A model generated the notes under the pieces. The model was not told where the DNA came from and made no database searches. It worked only from the letters and a program-made list of their open reading frames with translations. From positions 33,369,685 to 33,433,684 of the forward strand of contig OZ022257.1 in NCBI GenBank assembly GCA_963978905.1: 64,000 nucleotides of DNA, in the 5' to 3' direction. This document shows positions 44,082-56,600 of this stretch, piece after piece. Numbering within the stretch: the first letter of the stretch is position 1; each line of letters begins with the position of its first letter. The position numbers and the translations under genes are program-made. The stretch is from Trichostrongylus colubriformis (lineage: Eukaryota > Nematoda > Chromadorea > Rhabditida > Trichostrongylidae).

Positions 44082-46721
44082 CTACTTAAGTTTCCGAATG
44101 GCATCACGAATTTCGTCGATGTTAGCAGCATCTCCCCATTCTCTCTCCAAATGCGAATAGACAAGCTCGTTATTGACAACCAAATAAACTCCTGAAAACG
44201 ATTCTTTCAAAACTTACTTGGGGCGGTAATATGAAGAGGAATATTTGAGTTCAGAACACGCTCATAAATCGAAATTCGAACAATTTCAGAGTGTTGATGA
44301 AGAAGAGGATTCTTTTCTCAAACGGAAGTCATTAGTGATATCTCAAAAAACCTTTAATCTCTTAATTTTTCGATACACAACAGCTTAAAGGATTTTGCAC
44401 ATCTACAATACATGTTAGGTTGGTGCATAATTAATGCGGCTTTTTGATGCTGCATATTTTTGTAGCGAAAATTGACACTCGGCGACTATCAAATGGGAAG
44501 CAGTCCCCGATTGCGATGGCAAAAATGCTCCCGAATAATTATTTAGACACATTTTTGCTAAATTTTATTATTGTTTTTACTGAATAATATTGTTGAGAAA
44601 AGGCGCATCAATTATGCATCAACCCAATATAAGGCCACGTTATATTTTGCGCCGGCAGGGCGTGGTTGGGTTCAGCTACAACGATGCAGTGTGGCACGGG
44701 GAAAGTGCAGAGACGACATAGGGTGGCACAGGCGGAGAAGGAGGCACGTAGCCACGCCCAGCGCCGGTCCCGCAAAGTATGAATGCGGCATAAGGTGCCA
44801 GGATGTTCTCTCCCTTTCAGACGTCCCCTCCCCTCTTTCCCCCCCCCCCCCTCCCCCCACTATGCTCTTTGGCACTTTGACTTAATGTTCTCATCTTCTA
44901 GCCCTGCAATGTTACAATAGTGTTACAAACTCCGCTCAAAGAAACCATTGCAGATGAAGCATAAAATGAAGTTCTCGTCATTAATCAACCCTTCCTTGAG
45001 ACGCTCCACTCATTCCATTTCCATACGGAATTGTGAAGGCAGGTGACTGCGATTTGGCCTTTGCAATGACCTGATTTGGCCAACAGAGTTTATGCTTGAG
45101 ACGGGCCAATGCTTCTATGTTCCTAGACGAGTATGGTACCAATTCACCTACCCCGAAAAAGTAAAAGCTTGGCTGGCTTGAACAGGCTTTGATGCGGAAT
45201 CTATGCCCAATATGGTGCAAGTGGAGTGCCGCGAGCTGTCACATGGTCAGGTGGAGAACTCCAATTCTTCCGCAGCGGTTTCTAAGCTGAGCGAGGCTTC
45301 AGATCTTTACCGAAAATCCATACGATAAGAGACGATAAAAAGAAATCACAGTAGGGGGATAAAACACCAACAGGCACGCCTGCTGCGTTCCTCGGGGTGA
45401 AATGACGGAATGAGGGAGTTTGAAAGCATGCTGGGATGGGATCTGGAAACGCCCCACTGAGACCACTGGAACTGATCCCAATTGTCAAATGCCACAGAAC
45501 CACAGCTCTGGATCCTCACATTCCTCTTCATTATTCATTTCTACTCTGCACCTATAAGCAAAATGCCATGCTTCTTGCCTAGGCGAGCTCCTCAAAATGT
45601 GGAAAAAATCAAAGAAATATGAGAGAGTAAGGATTTGCGGAACCATAGCCAGCAAAAAAATGGATGAGGCATTCAGCTCGATAGTGATAGACACGCACCT
45701 CCAAGTAGCCGTCCTTCGCCGTCACTATTACCGACAAATCCGGCTTTCTTAGTCTTGTAGGCGTTCCAATACGTTTTGATTCGGAGGAATCCCATCCATA
45801 AGGGAAGCCAGCGTTGATTGGGCCCGTAGAAGTGGCGCTGCAAAGAAGTGAGCATTATATCCATGAAGCATTACAAATCCGTAAGTTCTGCCACTGGAAA
45901 GACAAACAGACCTCTTTGTCGTAGTAGACGTCACCTTTGAAGTATGGCATGAATTCGTTCACACCCTTCGTCTCGTGGACTACAGCGACCTGGCAAAGAA
46001 ACCTCTTAAAGACACCAAACGCATTCTAAAAAACTGGTGAAAATCGCACCATCTCTATGCCAGCCGCTTTCGCTTCCGGCTCGAGTGAGCTAAGAGCGGC
46101 AGCTTCTTTACGACAAAACATACAGCCTGGTCGACGCACCGCCATTACCATTGTTGGTCCTTTGTCGAATAGGGAGGAAGCCTAGGATTGAGAATATCAT
46201 GCGATTCAGGGGCCAGCAGGGTCAAGCAGAGGAGCTGAGGAAATTTTCCGGAAAACACGACCCTCTCAGCCGACTCCACACTCCCATGACTGATGTCGGT
46301 ATAATAAGTTTTGTCCCTTAAAAGGGTGAAAAAAGGAAAAGGTTGTCATAATTATACATACAGTATCACGACCTTATTTAAGGAGATCTGATTGATTGCG
46401 AAAAACGAGTGAGTGAATCATTGAGCTTTTTCTCCAAGTACGCCCCTCCCCTTATCCCCCCCCTATTCTGTCGGCCCAAAACACGAACTCTTGAGGATTC
46501 CCCAACCCTTGCTTGACCTGGGATCACCAGTAAAATAAATAAAAAATCACCAGCACTGCAATTCTCTCATCGATATGATTCTCATCAGTTATGATAGGAA
46601 TCAATTTTGCTTTGGAAAGATAGTCCACCGACGGAACCACGTGACCGAGAGTTAGTCTCGTTGGAAGGTTCGCATAGAGGACCACACCTCCCACAGCCGC
46701 AAGCGCTCCATATGCCAGCAT
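44082..46721 (-). CDS. Peroxiredoxin-like 2 (PRXL2/FAM213) protein
   Basis: Five exons on the minus strand: 46551-46721, 46050-46181, 45912-45989, 45699-45837 and 44082-44191, with matching phases and GT-AG introns, about 209 aa. It starts MLAYGALAAVGGVVLYANLP, a hydrophobic N-terminus that may act as a membrane anchor or targeting segment. Exon 2 holds MAVRRPGCMFCRKEAAALS, the CxxC redox motif of the thioredoxin-fold PRXL2 family. Exons 3 and 4 give VNEFMPYFKGDVYYDKE, RHFYGPNQRW and AGFVGNSDGEGRLLGG. Exon 5 gives VYLVVNNELVYSHLEREWGD and ends IRDAIRKLK. Family proteins are thiol-dependent antioxidant-type factors; redox activity here is inferred from the CxxC. Intron 4 (1.5 kb) holds two MITEs and a SINE. 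All expected blocks are present without stops, so the gene appears intact. Confidence 0.92.
44415..44627. mobile_element. mariner-derived MITE
   Basis: Ends TTAGGTTGGTGCATAATTAA and the inverse reading TTGGGTTGATGCATAATTGA; TA follows the right end at 44628-44629, while the left flank is TG. The body is 213 bp with no transposase. It sits in intron 4 of the PRXL2 gene. The relic at 61871-62558 has the same terminal sequence. Confidence 0.75.
44633..44790. mobile_element. PIF/Harbinger-type MITE candidate
   Basis: Ends GGCCACGTTATATTTTGCGC and the inverse TGCCGCATTCATACTTTGCG, with TAA on each side (44630-44632 and 44791-44793). The 3-bp TWA duplication and GC-rich ends suggest PIF/Harbinger. 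A single matching left end (GGCCGCGTTCATACTTTGCG) lies at 49628. It is in intron 4 of the PRXL2 gene. Confidence 0.6.
44985..45250 (-). mobile_element. tRNA-like SINE, copy 4
   Basis: Minus-strand modules match the family: CACCTGACCATGTGACAGC start, CTCCACTTGCACCATATTGG, AATTGGTACCATACTCGTCT and CAAATCAGGTCATTGCAAAG. It is more diverged than copies 2 and 3. Located in intron 4 of the PRXL2 gene. Confidence 0.65.
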
Positions 46722-46738
46722 TGTAGCGTCCACCTGCT

Positions 46739-46752
46739 CTGTAAATTTACAA
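46739..46752 (-). promoter_or_regulatory. Candidate trans-splice (SL) acceptor
   Basis: Minus-strand AAATTTACAG ends 17 nt before the PRXL2 ATG at 46721. With no visible upstream coding exon, it is a good candidate for spliced-leader addition. Confidence 0.5.
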
Positions 46753-46754
46753 AT

Positions 46755-47490
46755 TATGAACTTCTTTTATGTGAGTTCGTGCAAACAAATAGATAAACAA
46801 ACAAACTACTAAAAGTGCTAACTAGGGAAATTCGAGATCTGGAGGTAGAGTTGATTCAGATAATCGTGCATATCGAGTGAGCTGCAATCAATATAAGTAA
46901 TATAAATAACTGCAATAAATATTATTTCAGAAGCACATATTGGACGCGAATGTGCTAAACAACGTCAAACTCAGATGGTAAACCGTGGAGCAACATTCCA
47001 ATTCAGTTAATGACATCCTCTGAATAGCCCACCCCAGCCTACTGAAAGCACCCTTAGTGCGTAGCAACGCTCCACACACTGATTCCCAAGGAGTGTAGAA
47101 CACCAAAATTAAAACCGAAAATTCAGTCATCCTCGCTGAAATACAGCTTTGCCCTTAAGCGTGAAGCATAGACGAGCATCCCACGGTTAAGAAACAGTGG
47201 GGAGGACAAGAAATGTCTCGGCTCCGCGCTAAGCTCTTCAAGTGAAAAGCAATTCAGCCGATTGTCTCTTGGAGTCATGATAATTGGGTGGAGGCGTTGG
47301 GGGGAGTTCTACAGGATTGTGATAGCGTATACGAATAGAGGGAGAAAAATGGATCCTTCGAATGGTCTGGCAAAAGAACGACGCAAGGCCTTGCTTGCGA
47401 CGCTGACAAATAGGACACTGACGGCCCTGGTTCCGTGTGGGGTCGATTGACCCCCCAACATACAAGGGCGACGCCCTGTTAGAACGTCAT
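46755..47490. other. No gene recognised
   Basis: Upstream flank of the PRXL2 gene. Open frames on both strands near 47240-47560 overlap and have no known motif. Confidence 0.4.
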
Positions 47491-47501
47491 CCCAGACGGT
47501 G

Positions 47502-47725
47502 GGGTGACGGTTGGGACACACGAATCTAGGCCGTGACCCTGTGACAGCCTGTGGCCTTTGCACTGTGACATGAATAATTCAGACAATTTGACTATACAAC
47601 GGAACAGACTTGAAAGGAGGACACGATTTACATGAACAAATTGTCTGTATTATTTAAGGCTTAGGTCAAAGGCCACAGGCTGTTACAGGGTCACGGCCTA
47701 GATTCGTGTGTCCCAACCTACACCC
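47502..47725. mobile_element. Mutator-type MITE, second family, 9-bp TSD
   Basis: Flanked on both sides by CAGACGGTG (47493-47501 and 47726-47734). Ends GGGTGACGGTTGGGACACAC and the inverse reading GGGTGTAGGTTGGGACACAC. Inverted arms about 70 bp long (AATCTAGGCCGTGACCCTGT, then AGCCTGTGGCCTTT) enclose a short AT-rich centre. The sequence differs from the 27414 and 41743 family but shares the GGG start and 9-bp duplication. Confidence 0.88.
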
Positions 47726-47739
47726 CAGACGGTGAGACT

Positions 47740-50680
47740 ACTCTCCAGCACGGTGTTTGCCTCAGATGTACCATGGGAAAGATGGTGATAGGAAAATTGT
47801 GCAGCCCAGTAATCAACCACGATGGAGCAGCTATAAACTGCATGATAAGCAGATCTAAAAAAGGGAATAAGCAGAGGTTAACATCGCGTACCAAATACAC
47901 GATGAAGCTGGCACGACCGCAGGCTGGTTTATGGTTAAGTGCATCTTGGACCAAGAAAAGCACTACAAGTGTAACTGGGTGCGACACAAGCACGAGTGAA
48001 GCATCGCCAGTCAAATCTAGTGCAGCGAAGAGAACGAGACACGCAGGCACACTGTTTACGCTATTGCAGTGCACCAAAGACCCAGCTCGATGATCAAAGA
48101 TCAGGGACGTGGACTTTGTGCTTGCGCCGAGGCACCACGCACACATCACGCAAATTCACGATAAATAACCAATAAAACGATAGGATTTATTAGTTTGCAA
48201 GACAATTTTTCAAAAAATCTGCACATGGGATACATTGAGTTCCAAGCCATTTTCTGCGACATTCTTTCCGAGATCTTTCGGAGACTTCCAGAAAACTCCG
48301 CAGAAGCATATTTAAAAGGACATCCAGTACTAATGGGAAGTACGTTGTTCTCCCTACGTCTCTTATGAAAATGACAATCTCTCAAGATGGAATCTGGTTG
48401 CTCCTTCTTCTTACGAGTACCACATAGGTTCCAAAGCGAAGGTAGGGATCGTGGCAGTCAATAACACGATGAGCCCACTTCAGTTTTACATTTTTCTTGA
48501 TTTCTTGAGGTTAAAATTGTTCATTTTGTTTTTCTTACTTTTAAATATTAAATATGGCGCAATATATGCATAGTGAATAAGACTCATGAATACAAATAAC
48601 AATTTTCCCTAAAATATCGACGTTCTACTCGCTTTTTCCATTAATATTCAGAGTATTTGGTCTTTGTTTTTCTTTGCGGCGTTGATGCCAAAAGGCAAAA
48701 TTACAGAGAAAATTGATCGGGAGCTAACACGTCTTAGACGATCCGCCACGCTGTTTTTCTCAATAAAAAACACCAAAAACACTGTTGGTTCAGCTGCTGT
48801 CATGCATCTGTTTGATTAGCCGAAACAAGTCAAGTGAAATAGAAAACAACAAAGCGGGTCATACCGAAACGAACAGGGATAATGCAAGATATCCGAGCCA
48901 CACCATGACAGCTCTTGCGGGAACCTACCAGAACCTCCGGTACGTTCTTTCATCCATTCGCCAGGTAATTGTCCCAGAAGCACTTTATTAAGAAATCAAG
49001 AGCACTTAATCATCAACTGTTCACCTACGGTGTGACCTCGCCTGACAATGGATCTCATTGTCAGGAACACACTTACGTTCCAACCTCTTCCTGTGGGCAT
49101 TCTACCACCAGCATCGGCCAATCACTTATATGACTATCGATACACTTTCATTATACCATTATATTAGCAAGTTTTTAAAGAGCAAAGCAAGAAAATAATT
49201 ATTTGATTGTTTTAATAAAGCCATTAGCTGAGACATTACGATTAGTAGTGTGAAAAGTATGAAATAAAGGAAAAGAAGGAGCAGATGTAAAGAAGAGAAA
49301 AGAGCATGGAGAAGTGCGACAAAAGCGAAGCTGAGCACGACACGTGTGATATGGAAGCAAAGCGTGCAATGAATTTTCCTTTTCCACTGTGGTAGACTAA
49401 GTACGTAAAACAATGTCCTAGTTTGTGCTGAATTTAACACCTCACTTATCTTTCGTCATCTCCCACATGTCTAGCCCTGAAGTCAAACAAAAGACTGCGC
49501 CATTGTCATCAAATGCTTCTAGACTTCACTGTAGCCAAAAAATCATAGTGAATCATCCGAAATAGTAAGTTTTTGTGAAATTACTTCGAAAATGCTGTTC
49601 AATGAGGCTCGGAAGTTGAATCCTAAGGCCGCGTTCATACTTTGCGCACCGAGCCGCCGCCGGTAGCGACGGTGTCAAAATCATTTGCCGGCCGCCGACC
49701 ATGGCGGCGCTCTGGTGACGCACAGAGTGATTAGCGTGGCGGAACCCAGAAATTCAAATTCGAAATGGGCATAGCGCCATATCTCTAAATATCCCGGCCA
49801 TTTGAATCACACTTTTTTATTAAGCGTAATTTTAAAATGAAGCAAGCGGTTAGTGCGATGGCAGAAATGTTACACTACACTTTGGATGGTCTACATATCA
49901 TACCTTTTCACTAGCGGCCCCAACCTCCGAAACGTCAAAAGCAGGGATGTCATCTGTACAAATTTATGTGGCCATTTAGGTCTCTACTAGCACATGAGAA
50001 TTCCGACATTTTCAGTTTGGAGACCCATGTGGATCGGATCATTGCTACTCCCTCCTTTCACCCTATCCCGTCTATTTTTGATGTATTCAAAAACTCAATA
50101 GCTGCTATGACGCTACTTATTTTTCATTATATACAATTATTTATCGCTTTTCCACTTATGTTCTTCATTCGTAACCTAAACATCCCCCCGCCCACATCTG
50201 CAAAAACCCCGCACCATTGTCAAACAAGTCAGGGTGCGATTTCGATACAGAATCGCCACAATTTCGTAGACAGACCACCGCGAAAAGATGAAATCGATAA
50301 AAAAGAGACGCATGCATGCTGCACGTAGCACCTGCTTGTTGATGCTAGCGAGCAAACGTAAACAACACGACACGCCCACTGGGAGCGACGAATAATGGTG
50401 ACGGCATAGCGAACCAACGCAATAGCGAACAAACAACAACGGAGACCACCCTCACACAAACATGTTGCAACGTCCTTGAAACGAATTTATCACCGATTTT
50501 GCATCACCAAACGCTCACAGGTTTGTATTGAATTGGCAGGGATCTCATTACTAGAAAATAAAAAACGAAGAAATAACCATACATGAAGAAGTGAGTTAGA
50601 AAAACACAACGAAAATCTGGGAATTACATTTACTAGTGCTACCCTATCTCATTCTAACTATTTTGCAGTGTTCTATTCAA
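47740..50680. other. Intergenic; no gene recognised
   Basis: Overlapping open frames at 47718-48149 on both strands have no identifiable domain. 49625-49700 starts with a Harbinger-like end (GGCCGCGTTCATACTTTGCG) and a GC-rich tract (GCCGCCGCCGGTAGCG), but no partner end is seen. The remainder is AT-rich and blank to me. Confidence 0.4.
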
Positions 50681-50686
50681 TAATCA

Positions 50687-53600
50687 CTATTGTGGCTTTC
50701 GGATCAGCATTGCCATAGCTTCACCTCCTCCGTTACAGATGGCAGCAATACCCAGTTGCCCGGCTGAGAGCGAGTATGCCAACGATAGAACGATTCGCAG
50801 TCCAGAAACCCTGAAATAGATACATCCACTCAAACACTACTTGTGACAATTAACAGAGCAGCATACCCTAATGGATGTCCCAAAGCAACAGCACCGCCTT
50901 TCACGTTCACTGTGGCTGGGTCAAGTTTGAGCTCTTGTATGAATGCCAGAGCTGTTACAGAAAATGCTTCGTTGACCTCCCATAATGCTATATCAGCAGT
51001 AGAAAGATTGCTCTGCTCCAGGAGCTAAATAATTACAAAGTTGCGAACCAAGCATGCTCATCGATTAGGCATTGACCAGAAATACCTTTCTTACGGCCTC
51101 CACAGGAGCAACGGTGAAATCAACAGGTTCTCCTCCAGCTTCTGCGAACGACAGTACTTCTGCGAGAGGTGAAGCACCTAAATTAAATTTATGCACATTC
51201 TATCGCATGAGACAGTTATTAGGACACTATGTCACCTTCAGGAACTTGGTCACCGCGGACCACCACTGCGGCCACGCCACCATCATTTAGCGAGGAAGCG
51301 TTAGCTGCAGTAATTGTTCCGGAACCATCCTTGACGAAGACAGGATTAAGATTTCTGACCTAAAAAGATATTTGCCAAGCTTGCCAATCAAAGCAGTGAA
51401 GTACTACAAACCTTGGATTCCACCAGTTTCTTGTATTCCTCATCCTCCGACACCACGAATGGAGCACCTCGTTGAGGCTTGACCGTGACAGAAATGACTT
51501 CTTCGGCGAACAGACCTTCCTAACAAATACGAATATATAAAAAATGACTGAATATCAAGGACGGAGCTGTCAAAAAAAGAGAAGAAAAAATGTAGAAAAG
51601 AAGAAAGCAAACAATCACCTTCCAAGCTATTTCAGCCTTTTTGTAGCTCTGTATGGCAAACTCATCTTGCGATGAGCGACTAATATTATAATCCTGAAAA
51701 TATTTCTGTTCTGCATACCACAGCAACGAAAACATGTTTCATGCCGAAGGTACTACAGACGATCTACATGGAACATCTGTACAGAACATCTTTACTTTTG
51801 AAAAATGCGAAGAATTCCAAGCCTTTCATTGAATTCAATAATGCTCATAGATAAATGATCATTAAGTTTGATTGGAGGAAGACTAAGAATTGATAGTTTG
51901 ATGGAAGCGCCACGAGCCCTAATATCCATGACCCTTGTCCCAAAAGTGATTTTGTGGTATATCACTTTGTGGTATACCTTGACAACAACGCTTTAATTGG
52001 GATCCACCATTTTTCACGTGAGCAATGTATACAGTGTTGTGGCCTCACTGTCCGAGGTGCCCCTTTTGGTGATATTCACTTTGGCTTATTACATAATTCA
52101 AAACATGTTAAAATCCGACAAAATTGCTTTCAACAATTAAAAATCCGACAAAATTGCTTTCAACAGTAAAACTAGCACGCAGCAATCCATACGACAACAG
52201 CAAGTGGATAGGAACGTTCTTCTAGCTAGCATCCTGCTCATCTGTAGGTACCCGATTCCGGCTGTGAATGAGAAAAATTATGCCCTTCAGATGAACGAAC
52301 TTCTCAAGACGGAAGTTTACTTTTCGCTTCTGGATCTGGATATCAATTCGATAAACGAGGACTCACTCAGTTCAATGCGGATGCGAACATTTTTATAGGG
52401 CTAAAATGTCATTTTTCGCCTTTTACATGCACCGGTTCTACTTCTCGAACCTTATCTCGAATCACGGTCTTGTTCCGGCGAGTAAGGTCCATCTCTTTCA
52501 GGAAACGTGTTCCTTTGATTCACTTAAAATATTTAGATTATTTTTGCACAGTGCACAAGTACCATGATTTTTGTTGCATGGAATGTCTGCATGATGACTG
52601 CACCGCTTCACTGTTGAGCTTGTCTAGTCGTGCTTTTCGAAAGCTCATTCATTATCCTCAGTCATTGCCCCCACTTGAAGGAATGGTAAAATTCTCGTAA
52701 TCGCTGCCGTAAGCTGCCTTCTACTCCGCAGTTGCGGCAACGGGGCGTGGCTGCGTCGTCTGTGCGTCTCCGCCAGCGTCACTCTGCCTCACTGCCTGTA
52801 ACGCAACCATTAATACCATCGCAGAGTATGAAGGCTGCCTGCTCTGCTCGTCAAGATTACGACACGTTTCCCTGCAGTACAGCAGCTTTCCACGAGTATT
52901 CTGGCATACACTAGTCGCAAAGTAGTTTCTCCACTTCTCATTCACACCCACGAAATCATACATTGGTCATTTTCCCAATAGCTCCCCGCCCCCACTCCGT
53001 ATTCACACAGACTTTAGCGTTTTCTACTCACATCATGGAGCGATTACATATCTTCTAGGAAACTTATCAGAAAGGTGAGAAAACGCTTTAAAATCAATAA
53101 TGGAGCTCCAGCTCCAATACTGGCGCCCTCCACATTTTCGAAAAATTCTCCAAGGCATAGCAAGTCCTACGCTTCTACTGTATTGCCACGTCATAGAGAT
53201 GTTACCTCTTGACATTTCTACAACGACTTCTGGAGTTTTGCCCGAATCCGTCAGGACCAAGTCATTTACCTTTCACAGTGAATCCATGTCCAACGAGCAA
53301 CTCCACACATCGATTTCACTGACGATTAGAAAAAGCAGGCCGAGACAGATTTCCCCTGGCGCTTGTGCATAACAAAGCAATAGCGTACTTTCGGAGAGGT
53401 TTCTTCTCACGTTCGTATAAATATGATTTCCAATGAACCGAGCTCACTGGTAAATTCGAGGCCAAGGTAGAAGGGGAGGCACAGGTGGTGATCAGAACAG
53501 ATAACGTGAAAGTGTTCAGGTCAGACCAAAACTATTCCGTGTCAGACAAATCATTCTGGGAACAACGAAAATAACCGTTCCATCAGATCAAAGTCGTATG

Positions 53601-56600
53601 TTATAAAGTGCTTCAGTTACTAGCTTCCACCTGTCCTACACACCTTATGCTTTATGCTTGGAATTGCATTTGTTGGGAAAGTCACAACTTCAAAACACAC
53701 ATTATATATTCACAACCATATCGTATATTTAAATCTACATATTTTTACCCTTATTCTTTGGTCTTAATCTTGGACATACGTGGGCCAACTTCGTACTTCT
53801 GATCTTATAATCAGTATTAGGTCAATGGTCTCACGCATGAGAAGATTCCAGTCATGACGATCTGAACCATTCGCTAAAACTGCTCGGGACACTCAGTGTG
53901 GCCCAGGTCATCATCACTGAAGGCTGCTACCTGTCATACTAGCAGCTGGGCAAGCGCCGCGCGCATACTACTGGGCGCATCACACGGTCAAACGCAAAAT
54001 GGACACATCTGCTAAGGGCCGCCTTCGTATTAGGTTGATTCATAATAAATCGGACAAATGGTAGTGATGATTTCTAGAGATCATAACTCAGTAACGAATT
54101 AACGAAAATGGACGCGCGAGGTACCGTTGGAATGAGTATGAAAAGCTCTTCAAAGTACCGCAAAATAATCACTCCAAAGTAAATTCATTCCGCCACAATG
54201 CCGCACGATTTCAAGCGGTCCAGAGACCACATCCCCAACGTCATACTATTTATATCGCTATCTGGCCAGGAACCCGCGGATATCGGCAGACGTCTGATAG
54301 AAGTTCACAAGGAGCATGCCCCCGGCAGAAGTACACTGTAGTTGTAGCATTCGAAGTTTGCGTCAGGCGACTATTCCATCGAAGACGAAAACCGCGGTTG
54401 GTGGAGCGTACACGGCGTAGAGTACTGGGAGCTGCTCGATGAAGGTACCACAGTATCCGCCGACGTCTACGTTCGTCAATTACGAGAATTGAAGGCCAAT
54501 GTCCAAAGTTCGCTACGGCGGCGGTCACATGTCTACTTCCAGCACGACAACGTGTCTACTTCCACAGACCGCACTTCGCAAGATCGACCAAGGCCGAGCT
54601 GCTGTCGTACAGTTGGACCGTACTTCTATACCCACCGTACTCCCCGGGAGGGGGACTTTAGTACAGAATGCTCCTTAACACCTTTGTCTCGCATCTACCT
54701 CGCACCTCCCTAGTACCGCCCCCCACCCTGGCATGCGAGCTGACCTCGCTTAATTGACTGCTCTGCCTGCTGACCTCTCGACAATGATTGTTATCGATCA
54801 AAAATAACAACAATATGGAATAATTAGGAAGTCAGTTTGTCGAATTAGTTACAATGGGACATTTTCTTGAAAATTGATATCTCGCGTCGCAGGAAAGCTT
54901 GGACTCTGATTTTTTTAAGTTATACAGGGGTAGTAAGGGGACATCAATGGTGAGGGAAAGAAAGTGATACCAACTGATAAGGGCTGATAAGGAGCCTCGA
55001 AATCGAATGGCTGGAAATTCATATTTCGCGTCGCAGGAAAGCTGGAACACTGATTTTTTAGAGTGATATTATTATTTATTATTATTATTTATTAATATTA
55101 TTATAATTATTTTTATTATTATTAGGCATGGCGTAACCGTTGATGGGGGAGGAGCAGATATTGTTGATGGATCGGGTAGCGAAGTCGAGTATAGATCCAA
55201 GGAATGGTCGTTGGAAGGAAATTGAGGAGGGGGAGCCGTGTAAAACGAGGGAACGGGTGCATGCACGTTGGCTGTTTGAGGAGATTGTACTGGAAAACAG
55301 CTCGTGAACAAGGCAGGAGCAGGCGAGTGGGTTACAGTGGTGAAGTTGGCTCCAGTTGGAAATGAACACGTGTAGAAGGGGAGAGAAAGTGGGTTCATGG
55401 TGAACGAAACATCAGCGTAGGGTAGGGAGCTATGTATATGAAAGGGGTGTGAAAAAGGTGGTGCGAGAAGAAGGGTTCCCTTGAAAGATGTAGCTCTCTA
55501 GATCGAACCCTTGCAGCATGCTTAAGCGGACAACGAACACAAGACGCAACACGACGTGTACAGTCAGTGCTTGACATTATCCTCCTTATATTAAAATTGA
55601 GCCCAAATTGTAGGAAACCTTTCGCCATTGATGCCCCTCACCACCCCCCATATCACTTTAAAAAACCAGAATCCCAGCTTCACTGCGACGCGAGATATCA
55701 ATTTCCCGCCATTCGCATGTCGAGGCTCCTTATCAGCCTTCATCAGTCGCTATCACTTCCCCTCTCTCACCATGTCCTTTTACCATCCCCATATCACTTA
55801 AAAAAATCAGAGTCCCAGCTTTCCTGCGACGCGAGATATCAATTTCCCGCCATTCGCATGTCGAGGCTCCTTATCAGCCTTTATCAGCCGCTATCACTTC
55901 CGCTCTCTCACCATTTATGTCCTTTTTACCATCCCCATATCACTTTAAAAAACCAGAATCCCAGCTTCACTGCGACGCGAGATATCAATTTCCCGCCATT
56001 CGCATGTCGAGGCTCCTTATCAGCCTTCATCAGTCGCTATCACTTCCCCTCTCTCACCATGTCCTTTTACCATCCCCATATCACTTAAAAAAATCAGAGT
56101 CCCAGCTTTCCTGCGACGCGAGATATCAATTTCCCGCCATTCGCATGTCGAGGCTCCTTATCAGCCTTTATCAGCCGCTATCACTTCCGCTCTCTCACCA
56201 TTTATGTCCTTTTACCATCCCCATATCACTTTAAAAAATCAGAGTCCCAGCTTCCCTGCGACGCGAGATATGAATTTCCAGCCATTCGCCTTTCGAGGCT
56301 CCTTACCAGCCCTTATCAGTTGGTATCACTTTCTTTCCCTCACCATTGATGTCCCCTTACCACCCCCTGTATAACTTCAAAAAATCAGAGTCCCAGCTTT
56401 CCTGCGACGCGAGATATCAAACTTCAAGAAAATGTCCCATTGTAACTAATTCGACAAATTGACTTCCTAATTATTCCATATTGTTGTTATTTTTGATCGA
56501 TAACAATCATTGTCGAGAGGTCAGCAGGCAGAACAGCCAATTAAGCGAGGTCAGCTCGCATTCCAAGGTGGGGGGCGGTGCCAAGGAGGTGCGAGGTAGG

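Noticed and set aside
55567..56234. Long repetitive open frames with KKPESQL..CDARYQF modules
   Set aside because: They arise because the 143/287-bp tandem repeats happen to be free of stops; non-coding DNA of a foldback element.
55650..56420. Possible CRISPR-like array
   Set aside because: Units are contiguous 143-bp tandem repeats without spacers, in a eukaryotic transposon.
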